This document shows positions 1 through 8,340 of a DNA stretch of 50,933 bases, one piece after another; position 1 is the stretch's first letter; each line of letters starts with the position of its first letter. Both the position numbers and the translations under genes were made by a program. Source of the stretch: a bacterium (GTDB lineage: Bacteria; Desulfobacterota; Binatia; Binatales; Binataceae); assembly GCA_014896235.1 (NCBI GenBank), contig JADBKU010000029.1, positions 1 through 50,933 of the forward strand, given 5' to 3'. Below the pieces are notes generated by a model. It was not told the DNA's origin, did not search any database, and saw only the letters and a program-made list of their open reading frames with translations.

Positions 1-2
1 CG

Positions 3-668
3 CTCGCCGCGCGGCCCGAAGTCGTGCTCGTTTTCTGCGACGCGATTCCGATCGACGCGGCCGGCAATCCCGCGGCTGATTCGTTTGTCACGCCGGATTG
101 CGCCCGGGCGCCGTCGATGGCCGACATGCTCGCGCGCTGGTGGCCGATTATCCCGAGCGCGGCCGTGATGCGCCGCGAGGCGTTTCTCGCCACGGGCGGC
201 TTCGTCGAGGAATTCCGTTCCGCCGCGTACGAAGACCCGTTCCTTTTCATCATGATGCGCGAGCGGGGCGAGTTCGCCTACGTTCCCGAGCGGCTGGTGC
301 GCTACCGATGGGAATCGCCGGGCGCACGCATCGAAAAATATCTTCCTTACCAGGAAGTTTTCATCCGCAGATTGCGCGAGCGCTACGGCGCGGCCGCGCG
401 CGGCTTGATTCGCGGAACCCGCCGCGCCGCGGCCAGCGCATGGGGCTACGAGGGCCTGCTGGCGCTGCGTTCCGGGGATCGCCGCGCCGCGCGCGCTTAT
501 TTCCTGCGCGCGCTGCGGGCGCGGCCGGCCGATTTCAAAACCATCCTGCGGCTCGCGCGCACATTCATGCCCGCGGCGCTCGCGCGCGCGATGAGCGGCA
601 GGACGGCGCGAAACGCAACGGCCCGGACGCCGAATAATTCAGCGTCCGGGCCGCGCGATCAGCCGTAA
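3..668 (+). CDS. Glycosyltransferase family 2, C-terminal part (5' truncated by window)
   Basis: The reading frame is open from the first full codon of the window, so the N-terminal nucleotide-sugar-binding half lies outside. What remains starts inside the Rossmann-like GT-A core: the segment LVFCDAIPID is the usual strand and Asp-containing turn of family 2 enzymes. It is followed by the acceptor-side region with an ED motif (YEDPFLF), where GT2 enzymes carry the catalytic base. The final ~90 residues are Arg/Ala-rich and helical (GLLALRSGDRRAARAYFLRAL), like the single TPR-like helix pair often seen at the end of cell-surface glycosyltransferases. It probably transfers a sugar to a cell-envelope glycan. 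The substrate cannot be told. A strong hairpin lies in its last codons and the next gene is convergent. Confidence 0.8.
   Translation, partial: LAARPEVVLVFCDAIPIDAAGNPAADSFVTPDCARAPSMADMLARWWPIIPSAAVMRREAFLATGGFVEEFRSAAYEDPFLFIMMRERGEFAYVPERLVRYRWESPGARIEKYLPYQEVFIRRLRERYGAAARGLIRGTRRAAASAWGYEGLLALRSGDRRAARAYFLRALRARPADFKTILRLARTFMPAALARAMSGRTARNATARTPNNSASGPRDQP
620..652. terminator. Hairpin between convergent genes, inside the 3' end of the glycosyltransferase
   Basis: A perfect 11-bp inverted repeat (GGCCCGGACGC at 620-630 and GCGTCCGGGCC at 642-652) encloses an 11-nt AT-rich loop. It sits in the last codons of the plus-strand gene and 39 nt past the stop of the minus-strand LLM gene. No T-run follows on either strand, so it may be a mRNA 3'-end stabiliser or a weak bidirectional terminator. 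Confidence 0.45.
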
Positions 669-690
669 ACCAGGCGCCGCCGGAAGGCGC

Positions 691-1707
691 TCAGCCGTTC
701 ATCTGTTTGCACAGCCGCCGCCAGGTCGCGTCGTCGAACGCGGCCTTGTACGGCACGTAAAAGTTCACGCGATCGAGCAGCCCGTCGAAGCGTTCCAGCA
801 CCTTCTCGCCGATATTCTCGTAGGTGCCGGTGACCGCGTAAACGTCGAGCATCTCGTCGGTGATCAGCTTCGGCATCCCGGCCCAGTCGCCCTTGGCGGC
901 GAGTTCGTTGAGCTTCGGCGCCACGTCGCCCCAGCCGTGGGTTTCGAGCACCACCTGGTACGTGCGGGTCGAGGCGTAGAACGAAATCTGCTGGCGCACG
1001 CCGGCTTTGGCGCGCTCGATCTCCTCGGCGTTGCGGCCGACGATCACGAACGGCGTGGTGGTGATCGTGAAGTCCTTGCGCGAGCGGCCCGATTTCGCGA
1101 GCCCTTCCTGGATATGCGGCAAGAGATACTCGCGCAGATACTTAGCGGAGGTGAACGGATGGGCGTGCAGGCCGTCGCAGATTTCGCCCGCCATCCGCAG
1201 GATATGCGCGTTCACTCCGGCGACGTAAATCGGAATCTGATAGTTGTGCGGCTTCGGCGCGAAGAACGGCGTCATCAGCGAGAGGTTGTAGAATTTGCCG
1301 GCATAGGAAAGTTTCTTGCCGCCTTCCTGCCAGCACTTGAAAATCGCGCGGAGCGCCTGCACGTAATCGCGCAGCTTCGCTGCGGGCGGCTCCCATTTTA
1401 CGCCGTAGCGCCGCTCGATATGGCCTTTGACCTGCGTGCCAAGCCCCAGGATGAAGCGGCCCTTCGACAGCGCGCTCAAGTCCCACGCCGCGTACGCCAT
1501 CGCCATCGGGCTGCGCGGAAAAGCGATCGCGACCGCGGGGCCCAGCTTGACGCGCCGCGTATGCTCGGCGGCGATCGCCAGCGGCAGCAGGCCGTCATTG
1601 CCCGCCTCCATCGACCAGATCGCGTCGAAACCCTGGTCTTCGGCCTGGCGCGCGAGTTCCGCGACCTCGCTCAGGTCGCGCGTGGTGAGAGTCGTGTCGA
1701 GCTTCAT
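691..1707 (-). CDS. LLM class flavin-dependent (probably F420-dependent) oxidoreductase
   Basis: This is a 338-residue luciferase-like TIM-barrel protein. The opening (MKLDTTLTTRDL, then AEDQGFDAIWSMEAGNDGL) and the core signatures (RVKLGPAVAIAFPRSPM, LSKGRFILGLGTQVKGHIERR) match the LLM subfamily abundant in mycobacteria and other F420 producers (TIGR03617-like). Such enzymes use reduced F420 or FMN to reduce or oxygenate small organic substrates in the cytosol; the real substrate here is unknown. The ATG start is preceded by GGAG about 9 nt upstream. The gene is monocistronic: the upstream gene on the same strand ends 122 bp away, with a terminator-like element between. A second LLM gene is at 40176-41090. 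Confidence 0.88.
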   Translation of the reverse strand: MKLDTTLTTRDLSEVAELARQAEDQGFDAIWSMEAGNDGLLPLAIAAEHTRRVKLGPAVAIAFPRSPMAMAYAAWDLSALSKGRFILGLGTQVKGHIERRYGVKWEPPAAKLRDYVQALRAIFKCWQEGGKKLSYAGKFYNLSLMTPFFAPKPHNYQIPIYVAGVNAHILRMAGEICDGLHAHPFTSAKYLREYLLPHIQEGLAKSGRSRKDFTITTTPFVIVGRNAEEIERAKAGVRQQISFYASTRTYQVVLETHGWGDVAPKLNELAAKGDWAGMPKLITDEMLDVYAVTGTYENIGEKVLERFDGLLDRVNFYVPYKAAFDDATWRRLCKQMNG

Positions 1708-1754
1708 CGTAAAGCGCTCCGTAAGGTTCGATTCGTCGAAAGACGCCGAATCCT

Positions 1755-1778
1755 AACAAAAGCCCGCGCGCGCGGGAA
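1755..1778 (-). terminator. Rho-independent-like terminator after the GDPD gene
   Basis: On the minus strand the palindrome CCCGCGCGCGCGGG (1763-1776) is followed at once by CTTTTGTT. It lies ~55 nt beyond the stop codon of the minus-strand phosphodiesterase gene and upstream of the LLM gene, so it fits termination of the rpe-GDPD transcript. The stem is short and could form in several registers. Confidence 0.45.
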
Positions 1779-1829
1779 AGCTCGTTCGAAGAGGTAATGC
1801 CGGCCGCGCCGCCGCGCGACTAACCTGCG

Positions 1830-2618
1830 CTAAGCGGTCAAGCCTGAATTGTCCGCCAGCAGCGAGTCGGTGATAATTCCGTCCACGCCGATTTGCAGCA
1901 GCGCGCGCATCTCGGCGGCGTCGTTGACCGTGAAAACGTGAACTTCGAGGCCGGCGCGATGGGCCGCCGCGACGCTCTCCGGCGTCGCCAGCTTCCATCC
2001 GTGATATTCCGGCGGAATTTGCAAGGCGGCTCCGCGCGGCAGATAGGGCGCGGCGCCGGACGGCAGCGCGCGAAAGAATTCGCCGATTTCGGGACTCGGC
2101 AGATTCGTCGGAATGAAGGGCGCCGCGGCGCGGATCTCGTCGATCGGCTCCTGATGCTCGCTGGCGATCAACACCCGATCGGTCATTCCGGCGCGCTCGA
2201 GCTCGGCCAGCAACCGTATCGTCAAACTGGGCGAAGATTGTTTGATTTCAATTATAAAGCGCTGACGCTGGCATCGAGCGAATACTTCAGCCAGTTCGGG
2301 AATTTTCACTCCCGCGCCGCGGAACGGGAATCCGGCGCGACCGGGAACGACAAAGTTATAGCCGGCGTCGTAAGCGCGAAGTTCGTCGAAGGTAAGCTCG
2401 GCGATCCGGCCGGGCCGGCCCGCCACCCGTTCCAGATCGCTGTCATGCGCGACCGCGATCCTGCCGTCGCGCGTCATGTGCACGTCTAGCTCGATATAAG
2501 CGACGCCCAAATCCGCCGCCGCCGCGAACGCCGGCATCGTATTCTCCGGGAAGGCGGCGCTGGCCCCGCGATGCGCGATTATTCGCGGATGCGGACCGCC
2601 AAAGAATGCGCTTTTCAT
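1830..2618 (-). CDS. Glycerophosphodiester phosphodiesterase
   Basis: The protein is predicted to hydrolyse glycerophosphodiesters to glycerol 3-phosphate plus an alcohol. The GDPD TIM-barrel signatures are in order near the N-terminus: IIAHRGAS and FPENT (catalytic His and Glu region), then IELDVHMTRDG (metal-binding Glu/Asp) and VAHD with the second catalytic His. No signal peptide is seen, so it resembles the cytoplasmic UgpQ type. I start it at the ATG giving MKSAFFGG (262 aa). A TTG at 2669, overlapping the rpe stop, would add 17 residues with no resemblance to the family. It follows rpe with a ~47-bp gap and is probably co-transcribed with it. Confidence 0.87.
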   Translation of the reverse strand: MKSAFFGGPHPRIIAHRGASAAFPENTMPAFAAAADLGVAYIELDVHMTRDGRIAVAHDSDLERVAGRPGRIAELTFDELRAYDAGYNFVVPGRAGFPFRGAGVKIPELAEVFARCQRQRFIIEIKQSSPSLTIRLLAELERAGMTDRVLIASEHQEPIDEIRAAAPFIPTNLPSPEIGEFFRALPSGAAPYLPRGAALQIPPEYHGWKLATPESVAAAHRAGLEVHVFTVNDAAEMRALLQIGVDGIITDSLLADNSGLTA

Positions 2619-2665
2619 GGCAATCAAGCGCCCGGAATTGCTCGCGCCCGGAGCGGCCGCGGCCG

Positions 2666-3334
2666 TCAAACGGCGCCGATCCGCGACCTCATCGCGCCGA
2701 TAATCGCGGCATAGTCCGGATGTCCAAAAATGCCCGATCCGGAGACAAAAACGTTGGCCCCAGCGTGAGCCGCCTGATCGATATTGTCGACCTTGATCCC
2801 ACCGTCGATCTCGATATCCAAATCGAGGCCGCGGCGATCCAGATCGGCGCGAACAGTCCGCACTTTGTCGAGCGTTTCCGGTATAAATCCCTGTCCGCCA
2901 AAGCCCGGATGCACGCTCATCACGAGAATCATGTCGAATTCGCCCGCAGCTTGCAGCGCCCGATCGAGCGGCGTTTCGGGGTTAATCGCGACGGACGCCC
3001 GCACTCCCAACTCGCGCATCCGCGCGGCGATCGCGGGCAGGTCCGGACAAACTTCGGCATGCACGGAAATCGAATTGGCGCCGGCCTTGACGAACGCTTC
3101 CAGATAGCGTTCGGGACGTTCGATCATCAGATGTGCGTCAAGCGGCAAACGCGTGATTTTGCGCAGAGATTCCAACACCGGGATCCCGATAGACAAATTA
3201 GGCACAAAATGCCCATCCATAACGTCAAAATGGATGAGATCGGCGCCAGCGGCTTCGACGCGGCGAATTTCCTCGCCCAGACGCGCGAAGTCGGCCGAAA
3301 GAATAGAGGGTGCAATCTTGAAAGTCCGCGCCAT
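2666..3334 (-). CDS. rpe: Ribulose-phosphate 3-epimerase
   Basis: This enzyme interconverts D-ribulose 5-phosphate and D-xylulose 5-phosphate in the pentose phosphate pathway. It is a 222-residue TIM barrel, full length. Family signatures are clear: IAPSILSADFARLG at the start, FDVMDGHFVPN (metal-binding His and Asp), LDAHLMIERPERY, the SVHPGFGGQGFI phosphate loop region, and IDGGI with the catalytic Asp. In many bacteria rpe follows rsmB directly. Here a plus-strand rlpA separates them, so rpe needs its own promoter (candidate at 3450-3477). Confidence 0.96.
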   Translation of the reverse strand: MARTFKIAPSILSADFARLGEEIRRVEAAGADLIHFDVMDGHFVPNLSIGIPVLESLRKITRLPLDAHLMIERPERYLEAFVKAGANSISVHAEVCPDLPAIAARMRELGVRASVAINPETPLDRALQAAGEFDMILVMSVHPGFGGQGFIPETLDKVRTVRADLDRRGLDLDIEIDGGIKVDNIDQAAHAGANVFVSGSGIFGHPDYAAIIGAMRSRIGAV

Positions 3335-3449
3335 CGATCAAGAGCTTAGCGCCGACGATCGAGCGCCGCAAAGCCGCAATTGATTTTGGCGCGATGGCCG
3401 TGCCGCCCAGAAGCGATCGGTAATTTTTACACGACCATCGAGGCGCGGC

Positions 3450-3477
3450 TCTATAATTGGTTCTTATAGGTCGTCAA
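3450..3477 (-). promoter_or_regulatory. Candidate sigma70-type promoter for rpe, with a direct repeat over the -35
   Basis: Read on the minus strand, TTGACG (complement of 3472-3477) and TATAGA (complement of 3450-3455) are 16 bp apart and ~115 nt upstream of rpe. A second copy of the TTGACGAyC word lies exactly 10 bp further upstream (3479-3487 versus 3469-3477), that is, one helical turn. On the plus strand the same stretch holds TATAAT at 3452-3457, a possible -10 for rlpA, but without a good -35. Confidence 0.4.
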
Positions 3478-3533
3478 AGATCGTCAATCCGACACGAAAG
3501 CGCTTGGCGCCTCGGTTGCTAAAGTGCAGCTCG

Positions 3534-4151
3534 ATGGCGCAACTGACTGAAAACAAAGCGAAAGTTGCACGCCAGCACGGTCACTCGACAATCCGTGCGC
3601 GAATGGCCAATTCGTTCGCATCGATATCGCTCGCCGGATTGGCCATTTTGACGGCAATGGCCGTCAGCGGATGCGGCGGTTACTCGATGTCCAACCTTTT
3701 CGGTCAACCCTCCAATCCGTATCTCTATTCGGCACATCGGGTGCATCGCGGCGAATATTCCGGCGAACTGCCCCATACCGAGATAGTGCGCGCATCGTGG
3801 TACGGACAGGAATTCGCGAACCGCAAGACTGCCGACGGCGAGCGCTTTAATCCCAATGCGCTCACGGCGGCTTCGCGGACGCTGCCGCTAGGTTCGGTAG
3901 TCCGAGTAACCAACCTGAAGAACGGCAGATCGGTTTATGTCCGGATCAACGATCACGGACCGTACGTGCGCGGCCGAGGCCTCGATCTATCGCGACGGGC
4001 CGCTGAGGATATAGGGATGATGAACACGGGCGTTGCGCCCGTAAAGATCACGCCCGTGTCCGAGCCTTATCATTCGACGCATCACTATTATTTGCGCAAA
4101 AAAAGGCGCTATCGCTACGAACATCACTCGTACGCGAGTGATTACCAGTAA
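3534..4151 (+). CDS. rlpA: RlpA-family septal ring lytic transglycosylase-like lipoprotein
   Basis: The gene encodes a double-psi beta-barrel protein of the RlpA family, which cleaves denuded peptidoglycan strands. A hydrophobic segment (SISLAGLAILTAMAVSGC) ends in a lipobox VSGC, so it should be lipidated and placed in the outer membrane or periplasm. The barrel follows: ASWYGQEFANRKTADGERF (conserved Trp/Tyr, Glu), LPLGSVVRVTNLKNGRSV and VRINDHGPYVRGRGLDLS with the catalytic-type Asp-His. The C-terminus is basic and Tyr/His-rich and lacks a SPOR domain. The start is uncertain: the ATG used here leaves a long n-region, while the ATG at 3603 (MANSF) would give a classical lipoprotein signal. 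A TTG at 3504 is less likely. Confidence 0.87.
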   Translation: MAQLTENKAKVARQHGHSTIRARMANSFASISLAGLAILTAMAVSGCGGYSMSNLFGQPSNPYLYSAHRVHRGEYSGELPHTEIVRASWYGQEFANRKTADGERFNPNALTAASRTLPLGSVVRVTNLKNGRSVYVRINDHGPYVRGRGLDLSRRAAEDIGMMNTGVAPVKITPVSEPYHSTHHYYLRKKRRYRYEHHSYASDYQ

Positions 4152-4177
4152 TTCATGAGCGCGGCGCTCCATTGAAT

Positions 4178-4191
4178 CCGCGGATCCGCGG
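4178..4191. terminator. Perfect 14-bp palindrome between convergent rlpA and rsmB
   Basis: CCGCGGATCCGCGG is its own reverse complement and sits in the 44-bp gap between the two stop codons. It could act as a shared transcription end, but no T-tract follows on either side, so the call is weak. Confidence 0.3.
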
Positions 4192-4195
4192 GAAT

Positions 4196-5653
4196 TCAGC
4201 CGATTCTTTTCAGTCGCACGGCGAAGAATCCGTCGAGGCCACCATGATCGGGCCGCGTGCGCATCATGCCGTCCGCATCGATAAGACCCGCGAACGGTCG
4301 CGCCGCCGGATTAGCCTCGGGATCAAACCATTCGCGGTCGATCACGAATTCCGGATGGTCCGCGACGAACCGGCGCACCAACAGTTCGCCCTCTTCGGGC
4401 GCAAAGCTGCATACCGAATAGACGATTACGCCGCCCGGCCGGAGCAGCGTCGCGGCGTTGCGCAACATCGCAGACTGTACCGTTGCAAAGCGCGCAAAAT
4501 CCTTCGATTGCAATCGCCAGCGGATCTCCGGATGCTCCCGCAGAGTGCCGATTCCGCTGCACGGCGCATCAAGCAGCACAAAATCGAAGCGCGCCGCCGG
4601 CAATGGCAAGGCTGCGCCTGTATCAGCACGGATTGGAAAGACCCGGCGATGGCCGAGCCGCGCCGCGACATCGCGAACTTTTTTCAATCCGGCGAAATTC
4701 ACATCGATGGCCAGGACCGTCCCGGACGGGCCTACAAGCTCCGCCAGATGGCTGCTTTTGCCGCCCGGCGCCGCCGCGCAATCCACGACGGTCGCGCCAC
4801 AAGCGGGGGCGAGCATCCGCGAAACCAACTGCGACGCCTCGGCTTGGACCTGGCACAGCCCATCGCCTATCGCGGGCGAGTCGAACGGCGGCGCTGTCGC
4901 GAGCACGACCGTCTCCGGCAGACGGCCGCGCGCGCCAATCTCGAAGCCCTCGGCTTCAAGCCGGGCGATTAGTTCGTCGGGCGCGCCGCGCGACAGGTTC
5001 AGGCGCAGCGCGGTCGGCGCCGGCTCGTTGTTCGCCGCGATCAGGCTTTCAGCGCCTTCGACGCCGAACCATTCGATAAATTTTTCGACCATCCAGCGCG
5101 GATGCGATCCCGCCAGCGCGAGCCATCCGGCCGCGTCAGCGCCGCGCGCCGGCATCTCGAAACCTTGTCGCAGAGCGGTACGCAAAACGCCATTGACAAA
5201 GCCTGCCGCGCCGGCGCCGGCAACTTCGCGCGCCAAGGTCACGGCGGTATCGACGGCGGCATGACGCGGCACGCGGTCGAGGAAGCGGATCTGAAACAGC
5301 GCCGTACGCAGAATCGCCAGCACCGCCGGATCGAGCGAATCGATCGGGCGCGCGCTGACTCGCGACAACTCATGGTCCAGCCGCGACCGCATCGCGATCG
5401 CGCCCAGCACGATTCGCGTAAGCAAACGGCGGTCGGCGGGATTGGCGAAACCGGGCAAGCGATGGCCGAGCAGAACGTCGGCGAAGGCGCGATCGCGCTC
5501 GACCCGCGTCAGGATTTCCGCGGCGGCGCGCCGCAGTTCGAGACCGGCGGCGCCGTTCCGTGCGGACGCTCGGCGTTGCGGTGTTGCGGTCTGCCGACGG
5601 CGCACGACCACGCGTGGACGCGGTTCCGGCTTACGTGGCGGGCGTTCGCTCAT
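4196..5653 (-). CDS. rsmB: 16S rRNA (cytosine(967)-C(5))-methyltransferase
   Basis: RsmB methylates C967 of 16S rRNA with SAM. The 485-residue protein has a basic N-terminal tail, a NusB-like RNA-binding domain (about residues 35-165, LELRRAAAEILTRVERD onward) and a C-terminal Rossmann methyltransferase. Visible motifs are the SAM loop CAAPGGKSSHLAELVG, motif IV DAPCSGIGTLREHPEI with the release cysteine, and motif VI YSVCSFAPEEGE with the catalytic cysteine. Its ATG overlaps the fmt TGA (ATGA), so translation is coupled. It is the last gene of def-fmt-rsmB. Confidence 0.95.
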   Translation of the reverse strand: MSERPPRKPEPRPRVVVRRRQTATPQRRASARNGAAGLELRRAAAEILTRVERDRAFADVLLGHRLPGFANPADRRLLTRIVLGAIAMRSRLDHELSRVSARPIDSLDPAVLAILRTALFQIRFLDRVPRHAAVDTAVTLAREVAGAGAAGFVNGVLRTALRQGFEMPARGADAAGWLALAGSHPRWMVEKFIEWFGVEGAESLIAANNEPAPTALRLNLSRGAPDELIARLEAEGFEIGARGRLPETVVLATAPPFDSPAIGDGLCQVQAEASQLVSRMLAPACGATVVDCAAAPGGKSSHLAELVGPSGTVLAIDVNFAGLKKVRDVAARLGHRRVFPIRADTGAALPLPAARFDFVLLDAPCSGIGTLREHPEIRWRLQSKDFARFATVQSAMLRNAATLLRPGGVIVYSVCSFAPEEGELLVRRFVADHPEFVIDREWFDPEANPAARPFAGLIDADGMMRTRPDHGGLDGFFAVRLKRIG

Positions 5654-6612
5654 TGACCAAGGCGGGCGCCGACTTCGACGCGGCGTCCGCGAAAGAAGTC
5701 AGCCGCCGCCATCCGGCGCCGGCCGGCGGCCTGCACCTCGATTAAGGCAAGCAGACCGGTTCCGCATTTCACGATCGGTTCTGGTTTCACGCGCACGATC
5801 GTACCCGGCGCCGCGGTCGCCACATCGGAGGAGCCGGCAAGCGCCGCATCATCGACGACGCGCGCGCGCCAGACCATCAGCTCGCCGCCGCCGAGCGTGG
5901 TGCGTGCGACGGGCCACGGATCGAACGCGCGCGTCATCCGTTCAATCCGCACCGCCTCGGCGGACCAATCGATTATCGAATCTTCTTTTTTGATTTGCGC
6001 GGTATAGGTCGCGGCTTCCTCGTCCTGCGGAATTTCGGCAATCGGACCGCGCCGCAAGATCGCGAGCGTCTCCAGCAGCGCGGAGGCTCCAAGCTCGGCG
6101 AGCTTATCCTTGAGCGAACCCTGAGTTTCGTCAGTGGCGAGCGGAATCGAGCGTTGCAGCAGGATCGGCCCGGCGTCCATCCGCTCGACCACCCGCATGA
6201 TAGTCACGCCCGACTCGCGATCGCCCGCGAGAATCGCGCCTTCGATCGGCGCGGCGCCGCGATGGCGCGGCAGCAGCGAAGCGTGAACATTGATCGGCAT
6301 GATGCGCGGCGCTTCCAGCACGCCGTTGGGCAGAATTCGGCCGTAGGCGGCGACCACCAGCAGGTCCGGCGCGTACGATTTCAACTCGGCGAGAAAATCG
6401 GGCGTGCGGATTTTGATTGGCTTGAGGATCGGCAGGCCATGGCGCGCGGCGGCCGCGCCGACTTCTGACGGCTCCATCCGCATCCCGCGATTCCGCGGCT
6501 GATCCGGCCGCGTGACCACAGCGACGACGATAAAGTCCTTCCCGGACGCCGCGACAAGGCGTTCGAGAATATGCGCGGCGAGCGCCGGCGTGCCCATGAA
6601 CACGACCCGCAT
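5650..6612 (-). CDS. fmt: Methionyl-tRNA formyltransferase
   Basis: Fmt formylates Met-tRNAfMet using 10-formyl-tetrahydrofolate. The N-terminal formyltransferase domain has MRVVFMGTPALAAHIL at the start and the hallmark SLLPRHRGAAPIEGAIL with catalytic Asn-His-Asp region (NVHAS before it). The C-terminal OB-like domain (TRAFDPWPVART onward) binds tRNA. I start it at MRVVFMG (320 aa), 22 bp after def. A longer frame to 6666 would overlap def and add a proline-rich tail absent from the family. It sits between def and rsmB, the classic order. Confidence 0.95.
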   Translation of the reverse strand: MRVVFMGTPALAAHILERLVAASGKDFIVVAVVTRPDQPRNRGMRMEPSEVGAAAARHGLPILKPIKIRTPDFLAELKSYAPDLLVVAAYGRILPNGVLEAPRIMPINVHASLLPRHRGAAPIEGAILAGDRESGVTIMRVVERMDAGPILLQRSIPLATDETQGSLKDKLAELGASALLETLAILRRGPIAEIPQDEEAATYTAQIKKEDSIIDWSAEAVRIERMTRAFDPWPVARTTLGGGELMVWRARVVDDAALAGSSDVATAAPGTIVRVKPEPIVKCGTGLLALIEVQAAGRRRMAAADFFRGRRVEVGARLGQ

Positions 6613-6634
6613 CGGCGAATTGCCGGAGCGCGAT

Positions 6635-7177
6635 TCAGATGCGGGCGGCGGCGGGGGGCTTACCATCGGGTTTGCCCTCCTTGATCATCTTCAGGCGTTT
6701 GCGGCGGTATAGTTCGCGCTTGATCCGGCTGATGCGGTCGATAAACAGGCGGCCGTCGAGATGGTCGATTTCGTGCTGAAGCGCGACGGCGAGCAGATCG
6801 GTCGCCTCGATATCGATTTCCTTTTCGTCAGGCGTCCAGGCGCGCACCAGCACTTTCGCATGCCGCTCAACGTCGGCAGTGAAATCGACCACCGAGAGGC
6901 ATCCTTCCTCCCAGGTGATCGATCCTTCGGCCTCGACGATAACTGGATTAATCAGTTTCAGGAGATGCTTGCCGATATTTTCGTGATCGGTGTCGAGCAC
7001 GATAATCCGGCGGGAGTCGCCGACTTGCGGCGCGGCGAGGCCGACGCCCGGCGCCGCGTACATCGTCTGGGTCATGCTCTCGACGAAGGAATTGAGCGAG
7101 CCGTCGATATTTTCGACCGGACGAGCCGGCTGCTTGAGCACGTCGTCGGGATATTTGCGAATTCTAAGCAGAGCCAT
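6635..7177 (-). CDS. def: Peptide deformylase
   Basis: Def removes the N-formyl group from nascent proteins, the step paired with Fmt. All three motifs are present: motif 1 GVGLAAPQVG, motif 2 EEGCLSV with the metal-binding Cys, and motif 3 QHEIDHLDG with the two metal His and the catalytic Glu. The 180-residue length is normal. The C-terminal tail is Lys/Arg-rich. It is the first gene of def-fmt-rsmB; its promoter should lie in the AT-richer gap upstream, but I could not find a convincing -35/-10 pair. Confidence 0.96.
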   Translation of the reverse strand: MALLRIRKYPDDVLKQPARPVENIDGSLNSFVESMTQTMYAAPGVGLAAPQVGDSRRIIVLDTDHENIGKHLLKLINPVIVEAEGSITWEEGCLSVVDFTADVERHAKVLVRAWTPDEKEIDIEATDLLAVALQHEIDHLDGRLFIDRISRIKRELYRRKRLKMIKEGKPDGKPPAAARI

Positions 7178-7470
7178 CGGTTATGAACGCCAACGATTGA
7201 ATTTAGCAGAGCGCCCTGACGCCTAGAAGATGCGCCCTTTCAATTGCGCCTGCGGCTCGACAGCGGGCAAAAAAGGCGAGTGGAAAATCACGGCAAGTTC
7301 CGCGATCAATCCGCGGATTCTTCTTTTGGAGGCGCGATTTGATGTAATCGCCGGCTTGAATTTTATATTTTTCGTCAGACCGACTGAGAACCGGCGAATC
7401 ACTACATTTTTACGATTGGCATTTCCCTTTGTAAAAGTCTCGACCGCGAGCTTCGGCCGCCAGGCGCGCT
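7178..7470. other. Gene-free gap of about 290 bp between def and the ABC ATPase
   Basis: The stretch is clearly richer in A+T than its flanks, especially 7310-7440. I see no RNA gene, no strong hairpin and no good promoter. Its only long plus-strand frame has atypical composition and no family resemblance. It must contain the def promoter and the 3' end of the upstream minus-strand unit. Confidence 0.5.
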
Positions 7471-8325
7471 TCAGATGACAACCCTCGCGGATGGGCTGAC
7501 CGCGAGCGAGTAGCGCCCCGCTTTCAGGCGCAGGCGCACGGGCGCGCCGAAGGCGCGCGAGAGCGTCGCCGACGTCAGCACGCGCGGTTTCGGACCCTGC
7601 GCCAGCACGCGTCCGCCGGCCAGCACCAGAACGTGCGAAAAGGCCGGCATGATCTCCTCGACATGATGGGTGACGAGCAGCAGCGTCGGCGCGCCGCGGC
7701 GGCGGGCGAGCCGTTCGAGAAATTGAACGAAATGTTCGCGCGCGACCGGATCAAGCCCCGCGCAGGGTTCGTCCAGGATCAGCAGTTCCGGCCGCGCCAT
7801 CAACGCCCGCCCGATCAAGATGCGCTGGCGCTCGCCCTGCGATAAAAAACGCCAGGGACGGTCGCGCAGATGGACGGCCTCGATTTGGCGCAGGATGCGC
7901 ATCGCCTCGGCGCGCTCGTCCGCGCCCGTGTCGCCCCACATCCCGAGCATCGCATGCCGCCCGCTGATCACGGCGGAGAGCGCCGTCTCATGACCTTCCA
8001 TCAGGTTGAGGATGGCGGAGCTGGTGATGCCGACGCGCTTGCGCAGCTCGCGCCAATCGCTGCGCCCGTAGGTCTCGCCGAGCAGGACGATTTCGCCGGC
8101 GGTCGGCGGCATGTAACCGGTCAGCGTGCTCAGCATCGAGGTCTTGCCCGAGCCGTTGGCGCCAAGGATGACCCAGTGCTCGCCGCGCGCGACGCGCCAA
8201 TCGATCGATTTGAGAATTGGAGCGTCGCGTTCGACGACCAATCCGTTGATTGCGACGACCGGCGGCTGGATGCGGCCGCGCGCCAATTTGGCGGGCGCTT
8301 CAGGATGCGCGAGGGATTTTTTCAC
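7471..8325 (-). CDS. Orphan ABC transporter ATP-binding protein (ModF/YlmA-like, COG1119 type)
   Basis: A single ABC nucleotide-binding domain of 284 residues. Walker A is GANGSGKTS, the Q-loop region is RVGITSSAI, the signature is LSQGERQR, Walker B is LLILDEPCAGLD, and the switch His is in LLVTHHVEE. The wording (ILKSIDWRVARGEHWVILGANGSGKT) resembles COG1119 proteins annotated as molybdenum-type ATPases. No permease or binding protein is nearby, so it may work with a distant permease or be a non-transport ABC ATPase. The start is GTG. It follows the alpha/beta hydrolase gene by 15 bp and is likely translated from the same mRNA. Confidence 0.82.
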   Translation of the reverse strand: MKKSLAHPEAPAKLARGRIQPPVVAINGLVVERDAPILKSIDWRVARGEHWVILGANGSGKTSMLSTLTGYMPPTAGEIVLLGETYGRSDWRELRKRVGITSSAILNLMEGHETALSAVISGRHAMLGMWGDTGADERAEAMRILRQIEAVHLRDRPWRFLSQGERQRILIGRALMARPELLILDEPCAGLDPVAREHFVQFLERLARRRGAPTLLLVTHHVEEIMPAFSHVLVLAGGRVLAQGPKPRVLTSATLSRAFGAPVRLRLKAGRYSLAVSPSARVVI

Positions 8326-8340
8326 GTCTTTCAGAACCGG

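Noticed and set aside
7230..7478. 82-codon plus-strand frame in the def-ABC gap
   Set aside because: No ribosome site, no family resemblance, and composition unlike the neighbours.
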